Shown one piece after another: positions 11,722 through 21,123 of a stretch of 64,000 bases of DNA. This DNA is from Arenicellaceae bacterium (GTDB lineage: Bacteria; Pseudomonadota; Gammaproteobacteria; Arenicellales; Arenicellaceae). Position 1 is the stretch's first letter. Each line of letters begins with the position of its first letter. The stretch is from positions 1-64,000 of the forward strand of contig JAQWNC010000016.1 of the NCBI GenBank assembly GCA_029246505.1, read 5' to 3'. The position numbers were made by a program, and so were the translations under genes. The notes beneath the pieces were generated by a model that worked only from the letters and a program-made list of their open reading frames with translations, was not told the origin of the DNA and searched no databases.

Positions 11722-12429
11722 ATGGCTGGGTTAAAGCTTGGGCAGTATCCACTTGATAAGCCTTTCATGAACTCCACTACTCAAGGTATCGGAATGACCT
11801 CTGCGCGCACTCGTAAGCGCTTGGCTGCCATTTTATCGGATGCTGGCATCAAGAATTCACAAGTTTTATCAGCCATGCAGGATGTACCACGACACTTGTT
11901 TGTCGACGAAGCCCTTGCAACAAGGGCTTATGAAAACACCGCATTACCCATAGGTTTCGGGCAGACAATTTCACAACCATATGTTGTTGCGCTAATGTGT
12001 GAGCATTTGCTTAGTGGTGCACGTTTGGGCCCGGTGTTGGAAATTGGAACTGGCTGCGGCTATCAAGCAGCGGTACTGGCCAAGCTATTTGAAAAAGTAG
12101 TTTCTGTTGAGCGTGTGGGAGAGTTATGTCGGCAGGCGCGAGATAGGTTGTTTACTCTTAAGTTTTATAATATTCATTGCGTTCACGGCGATGGCTTTCA
12201 GGGGTTCGCGGAGCGCGGGCCATATAATGGGATTATAGCTGCCGCCGCAAGTGATGATGTTCCCCCCGCACTACTAGAGCAGTTAGCTCCACGAGGGCGC
12301 TTGGTGATGCCAATCGACCGGGGGCAAAAACAGTCACTGATTGTGATCGACAATGATGGTAATGGTTTTACGGAAAGGGAGCTTGAAACTGTTAAATTCG
12401 TTCCGCGAGTATCAGGAGTGACGCCATAG
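11722..12429 (+). CDS. pcm: protein-L-isoaspartate O-methyltransferase
   Basis: Repairs isoaspartyl residues in aged proteins using S-adenosylmethionine in the cytosol. The 235 residues hold the PCMT fold: VPRHLFVDEALATRAYENTA, LPIGFGQTISQPYVVALM (substrate loop) and the SAM motif LEIGTGCGYQAAVLAKLF. PPALLEQLAPRGRLVMPI follows near the end. The ATG at 11722 has no clear ribosome-binding site. An alternative ATG at 11767 would give 220 residues, closer to the family. The usual order is surE-pcm-nlpD-rpoS; here surE is missing and a YqaA gene is placed between pcm and nlpD. Confidence 0.95.
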   Translation: MAGLKLGQYPLDKPFMNSTTQGIGMTSARTRKRLAAILSDAGIKNSQVLSAMQDVPRHLFVDEALATRAYENTALPIGFGQTISQPYVVALMCEHLLSGARLGPVLEIGTGCGYQAAVLAKLFEKVVSVERVGELCRQARDRLFTLKFYNIHCVHGDGFQGFAERGPYNGIIAAAASDDVPPALLEQLAPRGRLVMPIDRGQKQSLIVIDNDGNGFTERELETVKFVPRVSGVTP

Positions 12430-12476
12430 TGCGTTTAGTGAGTGTATTTAGAATACTTCCCTAACGAGGTAATATT

Positions 12477-13067
12477 ATGAAGATTCGTATATTCGAGCCT
12501 ATATATCGACAAGTGATGGTTTGGTCTCGTTATCGTTTAGCACCGATTTATCTTGGGCTAATTAGCTTTGCTGAATCATCTTTTTTCCCGATTCCAGTTG
12601 ACGTGATGCTGGCGCCGATGGTGCTGGCAAAGCGAGACGCTGCCTGGCGCTTTGCGTTTATTGCGACTATTACTTCGGTGTTGGGCGGGATTGTTGGTTA
12701 TTTTATTGGCATGTTTTTGTTTGATAATATGGGTCAATGGTTGTTGGATACTTATCGTGCCCATGATCGGTTCGAACAAGTCCAAGCTCTATTTTCTGAA
12801 TATGGGGTTTGGATAGTGTTTATTGCAGGGTTTACGCCTATTCCTTATAAAGTGTTTACGATTGCATCCGGTGTTATTGGCGTAGCGCTAATTCCATTTA
12901 TTATTGCATCGGCGTTTGGTCGTGCCGGGCGCTTTTATTTGGTTAGTGGCTTAATTTATTGGGGTGGTCCAACCATAGAAAAATCGCTCGAAAAATGGGT
13001 TGAACGTATAGGATGGGGTACCTTACTATTAATAGTTTTGGGCCTATGCATTTATAAATTGGCTTAG
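12477..13067 (+). CDS. yqaA: YqaA-family VTT-domain inner membrane protein
   Basis: A 196-residue polytopic protein of the VTT (SNARE-associated/DedA-like) superfamily. Signs are FAESSFFPIPVDVMLAPMVL near 31-50, a glycine-rich segment GGIVGYFIG, and AGFTPIPYKVFTIASGVIG near 115-135. The F-x-P-I-P and G-F-T-P-I-P-Y-K re-entrant motifs are typical. About four membrane segments are visible. DedA relatives take part in lipid-carrier flipping; YqaA itself has no settled role. AACGAGGT precedes the ATG. It lies between pcm and nlpD, a known arrangement. Confidence 0.88.
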   Translation: MKIRIFEPIYRQVMVWSRYRLAPIYLGLISFAESSFFPIPVDVMLAPMVLAKRDAAWRFAFIATITSVLGGIVGYFIGMFLFDNMGQWLLDTYRAHDRFEQVQALFSEYGVWIVFIAGFTPIPYKVFTIASGVIGVALIPFIIASAFGRAGRFYLVSGLIYWGGPTIEKSLEKWVERIGWGTLLLIVLGLCIYKLA

Positions 13068-13160
13068 TTTTTGAGTGACATACTGCGAGTGCTTTTGCCT
13101 GTAATGGGGTATTTTATGTAAGTTCACATATGAAGTTTTGGTATAGGCGTTAAATAAAGA

Positions 13161-13997
13161 GTGGCCATTGAGTTGAAAGGTTGGTGTTTTATTTTTAGCA
13201 GAATTCTCAAATATGTATTGGGTTATACGCTGTTGCTTAGTGGATGCGCGAACCCTATTGTGCCGGTTTCTGAGCGCGATACGCTGAGCGAACGCGAAGA
13301 AGTGGAATTATTGGGTGGCAGCGTTATTCGTATCACACAGGCAGGTGACACGCTTTATAGTGTTGCTTTTGATTCAGGCATTGACTTTAGACAGCTCGCG
13401 TATTGGAATCGTATTGGCGAGCCCTATCTCATTTCCGTTGGACAAAGGATCCGGCTGACCGCACCTGTTGGTTTTGTGGCTAGCCCATCTGGGTCGACAA
13501 GTTCTAGGAATACCGCCGGTGAGGCTAAGGTCTCTTCGCGTACATCGAGCACTAGTAGCTCTAATGTAAGCTCGCGATCAGTATCTAACAACGTAAGGTC
13601 TGCAGCAGACAGTAAAGGGGCGGCGCCTACGTCCTGGTTATGGCCGGTAGCTGGCAGAGTGGTAGGTAGTTATAACCCTTCTGTGGGCCGTAAAGGAATC
13701 GATATAGCTGGGGCAGAGGGGTCGGCGATCAAGGCTGCTGCGAGTGGCCGGGTAGTATACTCTGGCACAGGCTTGCGTGGTTACGGTGAAATGTTGATAT
13801 TAAAACACAGTGAAGAATTTCTCAGCGCGTACGCACATAATAGACGTATTCTGGTAAAAGAGGGCGACCAAGTGCAGCAGGGGCAAAAAATTGCTGAACT
13901 GGGTAACTCTGGTACTGACAAATTTATGCTTCATTTTGAAATACGCCGTCAAGGTCAGCCAGTTGACCCTAACCAATATCTTCCTCGCCCAGGTTAG
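13161..13997 (+). CDS. nlpD: NlpD-like lipoprotein, LysM + degenerate LytM domain
   Basis: Outer-membrane lipoprotein that in E. coli activates the amidase AmiC at division. GTG start at 13161; lipobox LLLSGC with lipidated Cys29. A LysM domain is near 55-98 (ITQAGDTLYSVAFDSGIDFR), then a Ser/Arg-rich linker near 115-155, then an M23/LytM domain near 165-275. The M23 zinc ligands are incomplete: the first His is replaced (GRKGIDIAG where active enzymes have H-x-G-x-D). SAYAHN and MLHFEI are kept. This matches NlpD/EnvC activators, not active peptidases. rpoS, its usual downstream neighbour, is absent. Confidence 0.9.
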   Translation: MAIELKGWCFIFSRILKYVLGYTLLLSGCANPIVPVSERDTLSEREEVELLGGSVIRITQAGDTLYSVAFDSGIDFRQLAYWNRIGEPYLISVGQRIRLTAPVGFVASPSGSTSSRNTAGEAKVSSRTSSTSSSNVSSRSVSNNVRSAADSKGAAPTSWLWPVAGRVVGSYNPSVGRKGIDIAGAEGSAIKAAASGRVVYSGTGLRGYGEMLILKHSEEFLSAYAHNRRILVKEGDQVQQGQKIAELGNSGTDKFMLHFEIRRQGQPVDPNQYLPRPG

Positions 13998-14050
13998 AAA
14001 ATTTTCGCTTAAAAAGTTCGTCGGATTAACGACATTTGTTTGAGACGAAG

Positions 14051-14088
14051 ATACAATACCGCCTCACTAGAAAGTGGCTGGGTTGTAT
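14051..14088. other. imperfect hairpin between nlpD and alaC
   Basis: ATACAA...CACT, loop AGAA, AGTG...TTGTAT, with internal mismatches around GCC/GGC. There is no T run. It could be a weak terminator or a leader element; function is unknown. Confidence 0.3.
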
Positions 14089-14199
14089 ATAAGTGATGGC
14101 CCGAAACTTAACTAATATAAGTATTATTCAAACATTTATTCGTTAGACGGGTTCCCTAAATACACCATTTTACAAGTCTCGTTTACACTCATCAATACC

Positions 14200-15420
14200 A
14201 TGGCCGATACCACTAACGATTTCCCTCGAATAAAGCGCTTGCCTCCTTACGTTTTTAATATCGTAAATGAGTTAAAAGCCGCGGCACGGAAGAGGGGCGA
14301 GGATATTATTGATTTTGGGATGGGGAATCCTGATCAGCCGACTCCACAGCCGATTATTGATAAGTTGTGCCAAGCGGCGCAGCGTTCGGATACTCACCGC
14401 TACTCCTTATCTAAAGGTATTCCGCGTTTGCGTAGAGCGATATGTAGCTGGTACGAGCGACGTTACGATGTGAGTTTGGATCCGGATAGCGAAGCGATCG
14501 TAACTATCGGTTCAAAAGAGGGGCTTGCCCATCTGGCTTTGGCAACAGTAGAGCCGGGTGATGCAGTATTGGTCCCGAACCCCGCGTACCCAATACATCC
14601 TTATGGTTTTGTAATTGCTGGTGCTGATATTCGTCACGTTCCGTTAATCCCAGATGTTGATTTTTTCGAAGAATTGGAAAGGGCTATACGAAATGCCTGG
14701 CCTAAGCCAAAGATGTTGGTGTTGAATTTCCCAAGTAATCCGACTGCTGATTGTGTCGAGATAGAATTTTTTGAAAAAGTGGTCGCAGTTGCCAGAGAAC
14801 ATAGAATTTGGGTGATCCATGACTTAGCCTATGCGGATATCGTTTTTGATGGCTACAAAGCACCATCAATACTTCAGGTTAAAGGCGCGATGGACGTTGC
14901 TGTTGAGTTTTTTAGTTTGTCTAAAAGTTTCAATATGCCTGGGTGGCGCGTTGGATTTATGGTTGGTAACAAAGAGCTGGTTGGCGCTTTGGCTAGAATG
15001 AAATCCTATCTCGACTATGGGATGTTTACTCCGATTCAGGTGGCTGCAATTCTAGCACTGGAGTCACCTGAATCTGATCAATGGTCTAGCGATATTCGAG
15101 ACATGTATCAAGGCAGGAGAGATACTTTATGCGATGGATTGCAGGCTGTTGGTTGGTCAGTGACCCGGCCAAAAGCAACTATGTTTTTGTGGGCAAAGAT
15201 ACCTCAGCCATTTGACGCTATGGGCTCACTTGAGTTTAGTAAGATGTTAATAAATCAGGCTGGGGTCGCGGTGTCGCCAGGTATTGGTTTTGGCGAATAT
15301 GGGGATGGATATGTACGGTTCGCACTTATCGAAAATAAGCATAGAATTCGCCAGGCATGTAAGGGAATAAAAAATGTGTTTAAAGACCCGCAGGTAGCTT
15401 TAGATGCACATTCGGCTTAA
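14200..15420 (+). CDS. alaC: alanine transaminase AlaC-type aminotransferase
   Basis: A 406-residue fold-type I PLP enzyme that makes alanine from pyruvate and glutamate. Family signs: [13 protein letters not shown] near the start, [24 protein letters not shown] and NFPSNPTA. The PLP lysine is K242 in [15 protein letters not shown], and the carboxylate-binding Arg is in [14 protein letters not shown]. It sits directly before hom and thrC, the arrangement seen in many gammaproteobacteria. LL-DAP aminotransferase is a related alternative, but the dapD/dapE genes here argue for the succinylase lysine route. No strong ribosome-binding site is seen. Confidence 0.9.
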   Translation: MADTTNDFPRIKRLPPYVFNIVNELKAAARKRGEDIIDFGMGNPDQPTPQPIIDKLCQAAQRSDTHRYSLSKGIPRLRRAICSWYERRYDVSLDPDSEAIVTIGSKEGLAHLALATVEPGDAVLVPNPAYPIHPYGFVIAGADIRHVPLIPDVDFFEELERAIRNAWPKPKMLVLNFPSNPTADCVEIEFFEKVVAVAREHRIWVIHDLAYADIVFDGYKAPSILQVKGAMDVAVEFFSLSKSFNMPGWRVGFMVGNKELVGALARMKSYLDYGMFTPIQVAAILALESPESDQWSSDIRDMYQGRRDTLCDGLQAVGWSVTRPKATMFLWAKIPQPFDAMGSLEFSKMLINQAGVAVSPGIGFGEYGDGYVRFALIENKHRIRQACKGIKNVFKDPQVALDAHSA

Positions 15421-15467
15421 CACATGAACACTAAAAGAACATTTTTATTGAAATTGGTGATTCAATA

Positions 15468-16775
15468 ATGGCAGAAGTTATTAAAGTAGGATTATTGGGT
15501 TTGGGGACGGTTGGCGGAGGTACTGTTAACGTTACCCAACGCAATGCGGCCGAAATTGCTCGACGAACTGGCAAATCTATTCAGGTGGTTACGGCGGCGG
15601 TTAGGGATGTTACTGCGGATCGTATTTGCGACACTGACTCGCTTGACCTGACTGAGGATGCGTTGAGTGTTGTCAATAACCCCGAGATCGATATTATTGT
15701 TGAATTGATGGGCGGTACCGACCTTGCATTTGATCTGGTAATGCATGCGATCGAAAATGGTAAGCATGTGGTGACCGCAAACAAGGCGTTAATTGCTTTA
15801 CGAGGAAATAACATTGTAAAGGCTGCCGAGGAAGCTAACGTAATGGTGGCTTTTGAGGCTGCTGTCGCCGGTGGTATTAGCATTATAAAAGCACTTCGCG
15901 AGGGATTTTCCGGGAACCAGATTCGATTAATTGCTGGGATTATAAACGGTACCGGCAATTACATTTTGACAGCAATGGGTGATGAGCACCGTGACTTCTC
16001 AGATGTGTTAGCAGAAGCTCAGGCGCTAGGATATGCTGAGGCTGACCCGTCATTTGATGTCGATGGAATTGACGCTGCCCATAAGCTGACAATAATGGCA
16101 TCACTGAGTTTTGGGATGCCATTATGTTTTGACAGGGTTTTTACTCAAGGGATTCGTGACATCAGCCTTACTGATATTCAAATGGCTGATGAATTTGGCT
16201 ACAGGATAAAACATATGGGTATTGCTAGGCGCACAGATGCTGGTGTTGAGCTGCGTGTGCACCCAACATTGGTGGCTAAAGAGCATCTATTGGCGAATGT
16301 AAATGGAGTGATGAATGCCGTTTATGTTGATGCAGATGCTGCGGGCCCAAGTTTACTCTATGGCGCTGGCGCTGGGGCAGAGCCTACTGCTTCTTCGATT
16401 GTTGCAGACCTTGTAGATGTGGCCAGAAGGATGGACTCATCAGTGGCATACGTACCTACTTTGGGGTTCCAAGCTGATCAGGTAGAAGATTTAGTAATCG
16501 TAGCTTCCGCCGCTTTTAAAAGTGCTTATTTCTTGCGGATGGAAGTGACAGATCAACCCGGTGTACTAGCGGACATTTCGAGTATTTTTGCGAACCTCGA
16601 AGTTAGTATAGAAGCGGTCACTCAAAAAGAACCGCCTCGTGGAGCTGACACAGCGTCTATTAGCCTGATCACTCAGTTGACTGATGAAGCAAAGGTGATC
16701 ACGGCGATTAGCAAGTTGGAGAGTTTGTCGCAGGTAGCTGGTGCGGTGCATTTGATCCGCGTCGAGCAATTCTAA
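15468..16775 (+). CDS. hom: homoserine dehydrogenase
   Basis: Reduces aspartate semialdehyde to homoserine, the branch step toward threonine and methionine. The 435 residues have an N-terminal NAD(P) fold (VGLLGLGTVGGGTV), GKHVVTANKALIA, and catalytic-domain motifs NGTGNYILTAM and ALGYAEADPSFDVDG. A C-terminal ACT domain is at about 350-430 (LRMEVTDQPGVLADISSIFA), which would allow threonine feedback. It is monofunctional, with no aspartokinase part. It follows alaC by 47 bases and precedes thrC. Confidence 0.97.
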   Translation: MAEVIKVGLLGLGTVGGGTVNVTQRNAAEIARRTGKSIQVVTAAVRDVTADRICDTDSLDLTEDALSVVNNPEIDIIVELMGGTDLAFDLVMHAIENGKHVVTANKALIALRGNNIVKAAEEANVMVAFEAAVAGGISIIKALREGFSGNQIRLIAGIINGTGNYILTAMGDEHRDFSDVLAEAQALGYAEADPSFDVDGIDAAHKLTIMASLSFGMPLCFDRVFTQGIRDISLTDIQMADEFGYRIKHMGIARRTDAGVELRVHPTLVAKEHLLANVNGVMNAVYVDADAAGPSLLYGAGAGAEPTASSIVADLVDVARRMDSSVAYVPTLGFQADQVEDLVIVASAAFKSAYFLRMEVTDQPGVLADISSIFANLEVSIEAVTQKEPPRGADTASISLITQLTDEAKVITAISKLESLSQVAGAVHLIRVEQF

Positions 16776-16871
16776 TTATCCATTCGAATGTTATTCAAAC
16801 TAATGAGTGGTCAAACCAGAAGGCTCTCTAACTAATACAGTTAGCGCGTCTGGAATGCTTTGGAGAGAAAC

Positions 16872-17993
16872 ATGTACTACACTGGTTTAATCGATAAATA
16901 CCGTTCGCGTCTGCCGCTATCATTAAATACGCCGGCAGTAAGTTTGAGTGAAGGTGATACGCCGCTAATTAAGCTGAGCAACATTCCAAAAGATCTAGGA
17001 ATTGATGTCGACCTGTATGTTAAGTACGAAGGCCTTAATCCGACCGGGTCTTTCAAAGACCGAGGCATGACTGTTGCCGTGACGCGAGCCGCTGAACTTG
17101 GCAGTAAATCAATTATTTGCGCATCGACGGGCAACACTTCTGCATCTGCTGCAGCATACGCGGCGCGTGCAGGGATGACAGCTTTTGTATTAATCCCGGA
17201 TGGCAAGATTGCGTTGGGTAAGCTGGCTCAGGCGATGATGCACGGTGCCCAGATTATTCAGATTCGGGGGAACTTTGATGATGGAATGCAGTTGGTTAAA
17301 GAGATTTCCATCGATACTCCGATTACCTTGGTCAATTCGGTGAATCCTTACAGGACACAAGGTCAGAAAACAGCTGCGTTTGAGGTGGTTGATGCCCTAG
17401 GCCGTGCTCCTGACTATCATTGTTTGCCTGTGGGTAATGCGGGGAATATATCCGCGTACTGGATGGGTTACACAGAATATAGCTGCGATGAAGATAGCCC
17501 GTGGAGTAAGTCTACACGCGAGCCCGACGCTAATTTCCCATATTTTCGAGAAAAGGTAGTTAATTCACGGCCAATTATGGTGGGTTATCAAGCCGCAGGG
17601 GCGGCGCCGTTGGTGAACGGAGAGCCAATGGATAAACCAGAAACTGTCGCTACTGCAATTCGGATTGGTCGTCCGCAGTCGTGGGATTATGCCGTTGCGG
17701 CTCGTGACGAATCTGGTGGATGGTTTGACGCTATGACCGATGAGGAAATTTTAACTGCGCAAAATTTATTGGCCAATCGGGAGGGGATATTTGTCGAACC
17801 TGCATCTGCCGCATCTATTGCTGGTGTAATGCAGGATTTGAAATCTGGTAAAATCCCAGCAGGTAGTACAATAGTTTGTACCGTAACCGGGCATGGTCTT
17901 AAAGATCCAGATACTGCCGTAGCGCAGTCGCCAACTCCAGTAACCGTGGATGCAAATCTAGATGCGGTTAAGCGCTTAATACTAGTCGAATAG
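16872..17993 (+). CDS. thrC: threonine synthase
   Basis: PLP enzyme turning O-phosphohomoserine into threonine. The ATG at 16872 is preferred because GGAGAG (16862-16867) sits just before it and gives the family N-terminus [15 protein letters not shown], 373 residues. The PLP lysine is K62 in [11 protein letters not shown], followed by [18 protein letters not shown] and the glycine loop LPVGNAGN. Together with hom it completes the two steps flanking homoserine kinase, which is not in the window. Confidence 0.97.
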   Translation: MYYTGLIDKYRSRLPLSLNTPAVSLSEGDTPLIKLSNIPKDLGIDVDLYVKYEGLNPTGSFKDRGMTVAVTRAAELGSKSIICASTGNTSASAAAYAARAGMTAFVLIPDGKIALGKLAQAMMHGAQIIQIRGNFDDGMQLVKEISIDTPITLVNSVNPYRTQGQKTAAFEVVDALGRAPDYHCLPVGNAGNISAYWMGYTEYSCDEDSPWSKSTREPDANFPYFREKVVNSRPIMVGYQAAGAAPLVNGEPMDKPETVATAIRIGRPQSWDYAVAARDESGGWFDAMTDEEILTAQNLLANREGIFVEPASAASIAGVMQDLKSGKIPAGSTIVCTVTGHGLKDPDTAVAQSPTPVTVDANLDAVKRLILVE

Positions 17994-18340
17994 TAAATTA
18001 TGGCAGTTAATTACACCGAGTATATAACACTACCAGAGCGTGACTAACTATTTAAGAACTTACCGCTTTAATCAATGGTTAAGCTAGATCGATAAATTAT
18101 ATTTAGAAGCGGGAGTGTAAATTGTGGAGGCATCTGCACAACGTGGTAGCGCAGATAAAGCCGATATAAGGATGATGCTATCCAAATAGCGGTATCGACT
18201 TAGACTATCGAATAAAGGAATATATACCTATGATACTTTTATAGAAAACTAAAGTGCTGCTTGAATTTGCAACAGATTAGCTTTTACGATTCAAAACAGA
18301 CCTTATTATATTGAAGTTAGTGCATTGAAGCGTTGAGAAT
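17994..18340. other. 347-base gap between thrC and the cytochrome gene
   Basis: AT-rich, with stops in all frames and between convergent genes. A GTG at 18124 after GCGGGAG opens only 21 codons. No hairpin with T tail was found, although a terminator would be expected. Confidence 0.5.
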
Positions 18341-18820
18341 CTAAATTGCTTCCAGCATATAGTCTACTGCGGCTATGACCTCATCATCACCTAACGTTAT
18401 GAATCCGCCTTTAGGGGGCATGTAACCAAACCCTCCGGTAAAACCATTAATTGCGTGCTCATAAAGAATTTTGATATTCTGCTCGATACGTGAGTTCCAT
18501 GCCACGGCATTACCGTATATGGGAGCGCCACCAACTCCGGTTGTGTGGCAAACCGCACAGGCTTTTGAATAAATCCGTTCACCGCTTAAGAAACCCTTAG
18601 TGGGAATTGGTGTGGTTGCGGCCACTTCACCGTCAGCTAATTGGTCAACCAAGGTTGGTTCTTCTGTAACAACTAAACTGTCTTCGATCACTACTTTACT
18701 ATCGAATTTGCCTTGTGAATCGTCAGCAACTAGTCCGATAGCAATTAGAAGGGTTAAGGCCATCAATATGACCGCGAGCCAGCGAGTAAAGCTAGCATCA
18801 GGTATTTCAAAATGGCTCAT
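18341..18820 (-). CDS. membrane-anchored cytochrome c5-type monohaem protein
   Basis: The minus strand encodes 159 residues from the ATG at 18820: a cytosolic stub, a membrane anchor at about 14-33 (WLAVILMALTLLIAIGLVA), and a periplasmic linker. The cytochrome c5 domain has haem site CAVCH (88-92) and later GGFGYMPPKGG, whose Met is the likely axial ligand, and EVIAAVDYML. It would shuttle electrons in the periplasm. A GTG at 18898 would add 26 residues with no benefit. No oxidase or reductase gene is nearby. Another cytochrome c class is possible, but the spacing fits c5. Confidence 0.88.
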   Translation of the reverse strand: MSHFEIPDASFTRWLAVILMALTLLIAIGLVADDSQGKFDSKVVIEDSLVVTEEPTLVDQLADGEVAATTPIPTKGFLSGERIYSKACAVCHTTGVGGAPIYGNAVAWNSRIEQNIKILYEHAINGFTGGFGYMPPKGGFITLGDDEVIAAVDYMLEAI

Positions 18821-19002
18821 TCTTGGTAGGTCCAATGCAAAAAGTAAATCAAGCGCCAGTGATAGATACCAGAAGTCTCCTATAGTCTCTCCAGCCACGC
18901 GAAATTATTTAGCAAGCATTTCGGATGGTTAATTGCTGAAGTGCAAGTTTAGTTATCAATATTAGCGACAGGTTATATATATTTAGTACGTTATTTTTTG
19001 CT

Positions 19003-19217
19003 TTAAAAGAGACCCTGCCCACTTAAATCACGCTTAACATCGGCCAGCAATAATGCCACACCAAGTTTAGAAAATCCTCTGCAAGTACTTTTAAGGAGTT
19101 AGTTTTACCGGTGCCTGTGGCGCCAGCTATAATGTCATGACGATTTGCCATTTTGGCCGGTATTATGATCTGCTTTTCACCTTTTCCGCTAAGTAATATA
19201 GAAGGAATATCAGTCAT
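19003..19217 (-). pseudogene. truncated, frameshifted YjgR/DUF853-like ATPase remnant
   Basis: On the minus strand, ATG 19217 begins a match to the HerA-like DUF853 family: KMANRHDIIAGATGTGKT with a complete Walker A, then SLKVLAEDFLNL. A frame change follows. The next frame reads GVALLLADVKRDLSGQGLF, which continues the family pattern (LADVKGDLSG), then stops at 19003-19005. Only about 70 of the usual roughly 500 codons remain. No further family pieces were seen up to the cytochrome gene. Confidence 0.8.
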
Positions 19218-19546
19218 TATAAGTTCTCGAGTAGATTGATAAGTTGGTCGACTTACGAGCTAAATTATATTTCATCCGCTGCCCAAGCCCATTCTCAGGA
19301 ATGCTAGTAATAGCGCATGTGTTTGTCCGGCATAATTTGGGCGTGCGCCTGATCTATGCGTTGGGCCAGAGGCTGTGTAGAATACGTAATTGGGTTGATT
19401 CAAAATTATGTGGGGATCGAAGGGGTGGTTTATTTTCGTGACTTACCGTAAGTTTTTGGCGTTCCTGAGCTTTACGAAATCCAATATTTCTGGAGAAGCG
19501 GTAGGCGGTATTTAATATTTGGTCTTTGAAAACAGATAGGATTCTT
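19218..19546. other. 329-base gap upstream of folE
   Basis: Divergent region between the YjgR remnant and folE. A TTG frame of 65 codons (19244-19441, plus) has no recognisable motif. Promoters for folE must lie here, but no clear -35/-10 pair was picked out. Confidence 0.4.
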
Positions 19547-20104
19547 GTGACAACAGACAAACTGGAAAAAAATTATCGAGAAATTTTGCTCGGTATCGGT
19601 GAGGATTTAAGCCGCGATGGGCTTTTGGCGACCCCGGGAAGGGCTGCTCGAGCTATGCAGTTCTTAACTCAAGGTTATGGTGAGGAGCTTGATGAAGTAG
19701 TTAACAATGCGATTTTTGAATCAACTAATGATCAAATGGTGGTTGTTCAGGATATCGAAGTCTATTCTTTATGTGAGCATCACTTGCTACCGTTTTTGGG
19801 TCGTTGTCATGTTGGGTATTTGCCTACTGGTAAAGTTATTGGCCTATCTAAAATTGCCCGAATTGTTGACATGTATGCTCGAAGACTTCAAATCCAGGAG
19901 GGACTTACCCAGCAGATTGCCGAAGCCATTATGCAAGTTACCGGTGCGCGTGGCGTTGGTGTATTAATGGATTGTAAGCATATGTGTATGATGATGCGGG
20001 GCGTTGAGAAACAGAATTCTTCTATGAAGACCTCAGTAATGTTGGGTCATTTTCGTACTGATGAAGCGACGCGTGCCGAGTTTCTTAGTTTAGTCTCAAT
20101 TTAG
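19547..20104 (+). CDS. folE: GTP cyclohydrolase I
   Basis: Converts GTP to dihydroneopterin triphosphate, the first step to folate and, through QueD, to queuosine. The GTG at 19547 is chosen because ATAGGA ends 7 bases before it; the TTG at 19526 lacks a site. 185 residues. Zinc and active-site motifs are complete: [16 protein letters not shown] (Cys, His) and [15 protein letters not shown] (second Cys), then [24 protein letters not shown] near residue 25 is the family N-terminal element. It stands alone, flanked by pseudogenes on both sides. Confidence 0.96.
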   Translation: MTTDKLEKNYREILLGIGEDLSRDGLLATPGRAARAMQFLTQGYGEELDEVVNNAIFESTNDQMVVVQDIEVYSLCEHHLLPFLGRCHVGYLPTGKVIGLSKIARIVDMYARRLQIQEGLTQQIAEAIMQVTGARGVGVLMDCKHMCMMMRGVEKQNSSMKTSVMLGHFRTDEATRAEFLSLVSI

Positions 20105-20165
20105 CTGCACGCTTTTGTGGCGTAATTTATAGCGATAACGCGCTTGGTGCGGTAGGAGAAAGGAT

Positions 20166-21017
20166 ATGAAATGGCGGACTAGGAGGCGAAGTACCAATAT
20201 CGAGGATCGCCGCAGTCGACGGACTACGGGTGCTCGAATGGGTAAGGTGAGCGGTGGAATGCTGGTGCTTGCTGTAGCAGTAACCCTATTGTTTAATAGA
20301 GATGTTGGTCACGTGTTGAATTTAGTGACTTCAAAAATGGGGGGCAAATGTTGCGGCAACTCAAACCAGTTCGGCACCAACATCTGCGGAAGATGCGGAA
20401 GCGGCGGAATTTAATGCTGTTGTATTAGGTTAAACGTAGGCTACTTGGGAGACGGTTTTGCCCAGTCCCGCAACCAATATCAAATGCCAACATTAGTGCT
20501 CTATTCCGGTATTACGTAGAATGCCTGTGGGATGGGACAAGCCGCAGCGGGCCCATTCTATTGCCCTGGCGATATGCAGATATATTGATTTGAGTTTCAT
20601 TCGTGAGTTGCAGCGACTTGGTGCGTCAGGTGAATTTGCGTTTACCTATGTTGTCGCTCATAAAGTTAGTCATCATGTCCAGAATATTGTTGGAACGGCA
20701 GATCAGTTCGTACGGTTCAATCCAGAGCTAGTGAAACAGATAGTAATCAGCTATCAGTCAGGATGGAGCTTCAAGCGGATTGCTATGCGGGCGTTTGGGC
20801 GAACCATATCTAAAGGCGTACTCATATGCTTGAAGCCGGAGATATTGATGACGGTCTAAAGGCTACCACCGCAGTTAGGGATGATCGCTTGCAAAAAATA
20901 TCTGGTCGGGCAGTGCATCCAGAATCGTTTGCTCATGGCAGCGCCGAGCAAAGCATGCGTTGGTCTAGGAAGGGCCTGGAAACCGACGATATTAACTCTT
21001 GTGATACTTTCAGTTAA
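20166..21017 (+). pseudogene. decayed YpfJ-type neutral zinc metallopeptidase gene
   Basis: Nearly full length but broken. Frame 1 starts at 20166 after AGGAGAAAGGAT: MKWRTRRRSTNIEDRRS, then a membrane segment. Other frames continue: AEFNAVVLG with two stops, QSRNQYQMPTLVLYSGIT, stop, NACGMGQAAAGPFYCPGDMQ, frameshift, IDLSFIRELQRLGASGEFAF. Then comes [20 protein letters not shown], where the family has HEVGHH: the catalytic Glu is Lys. After another frameshift come [15 protein letters not shown], a stop, and LEAGDIDDGLKATTAV to NSCDTFS and TAA. At least three frame changes and four stops rule out function. Confidence 0.9.
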
Positions 21018-21123
21018 GCAGTGAGTTAAGGTCAGGCATTTCCGTTGAATATTTCTGGGTATTACGAACTAATTATTACAATCTATAAAAAATATGAAAT
21101 AAAGTATTGTGAAATAAGTTAGC

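Noticed and set aside
18124-18189. A 21-codon frame after GCGGGAG downstream of thrC
   Set aside because: Too short and without any recognisable match.
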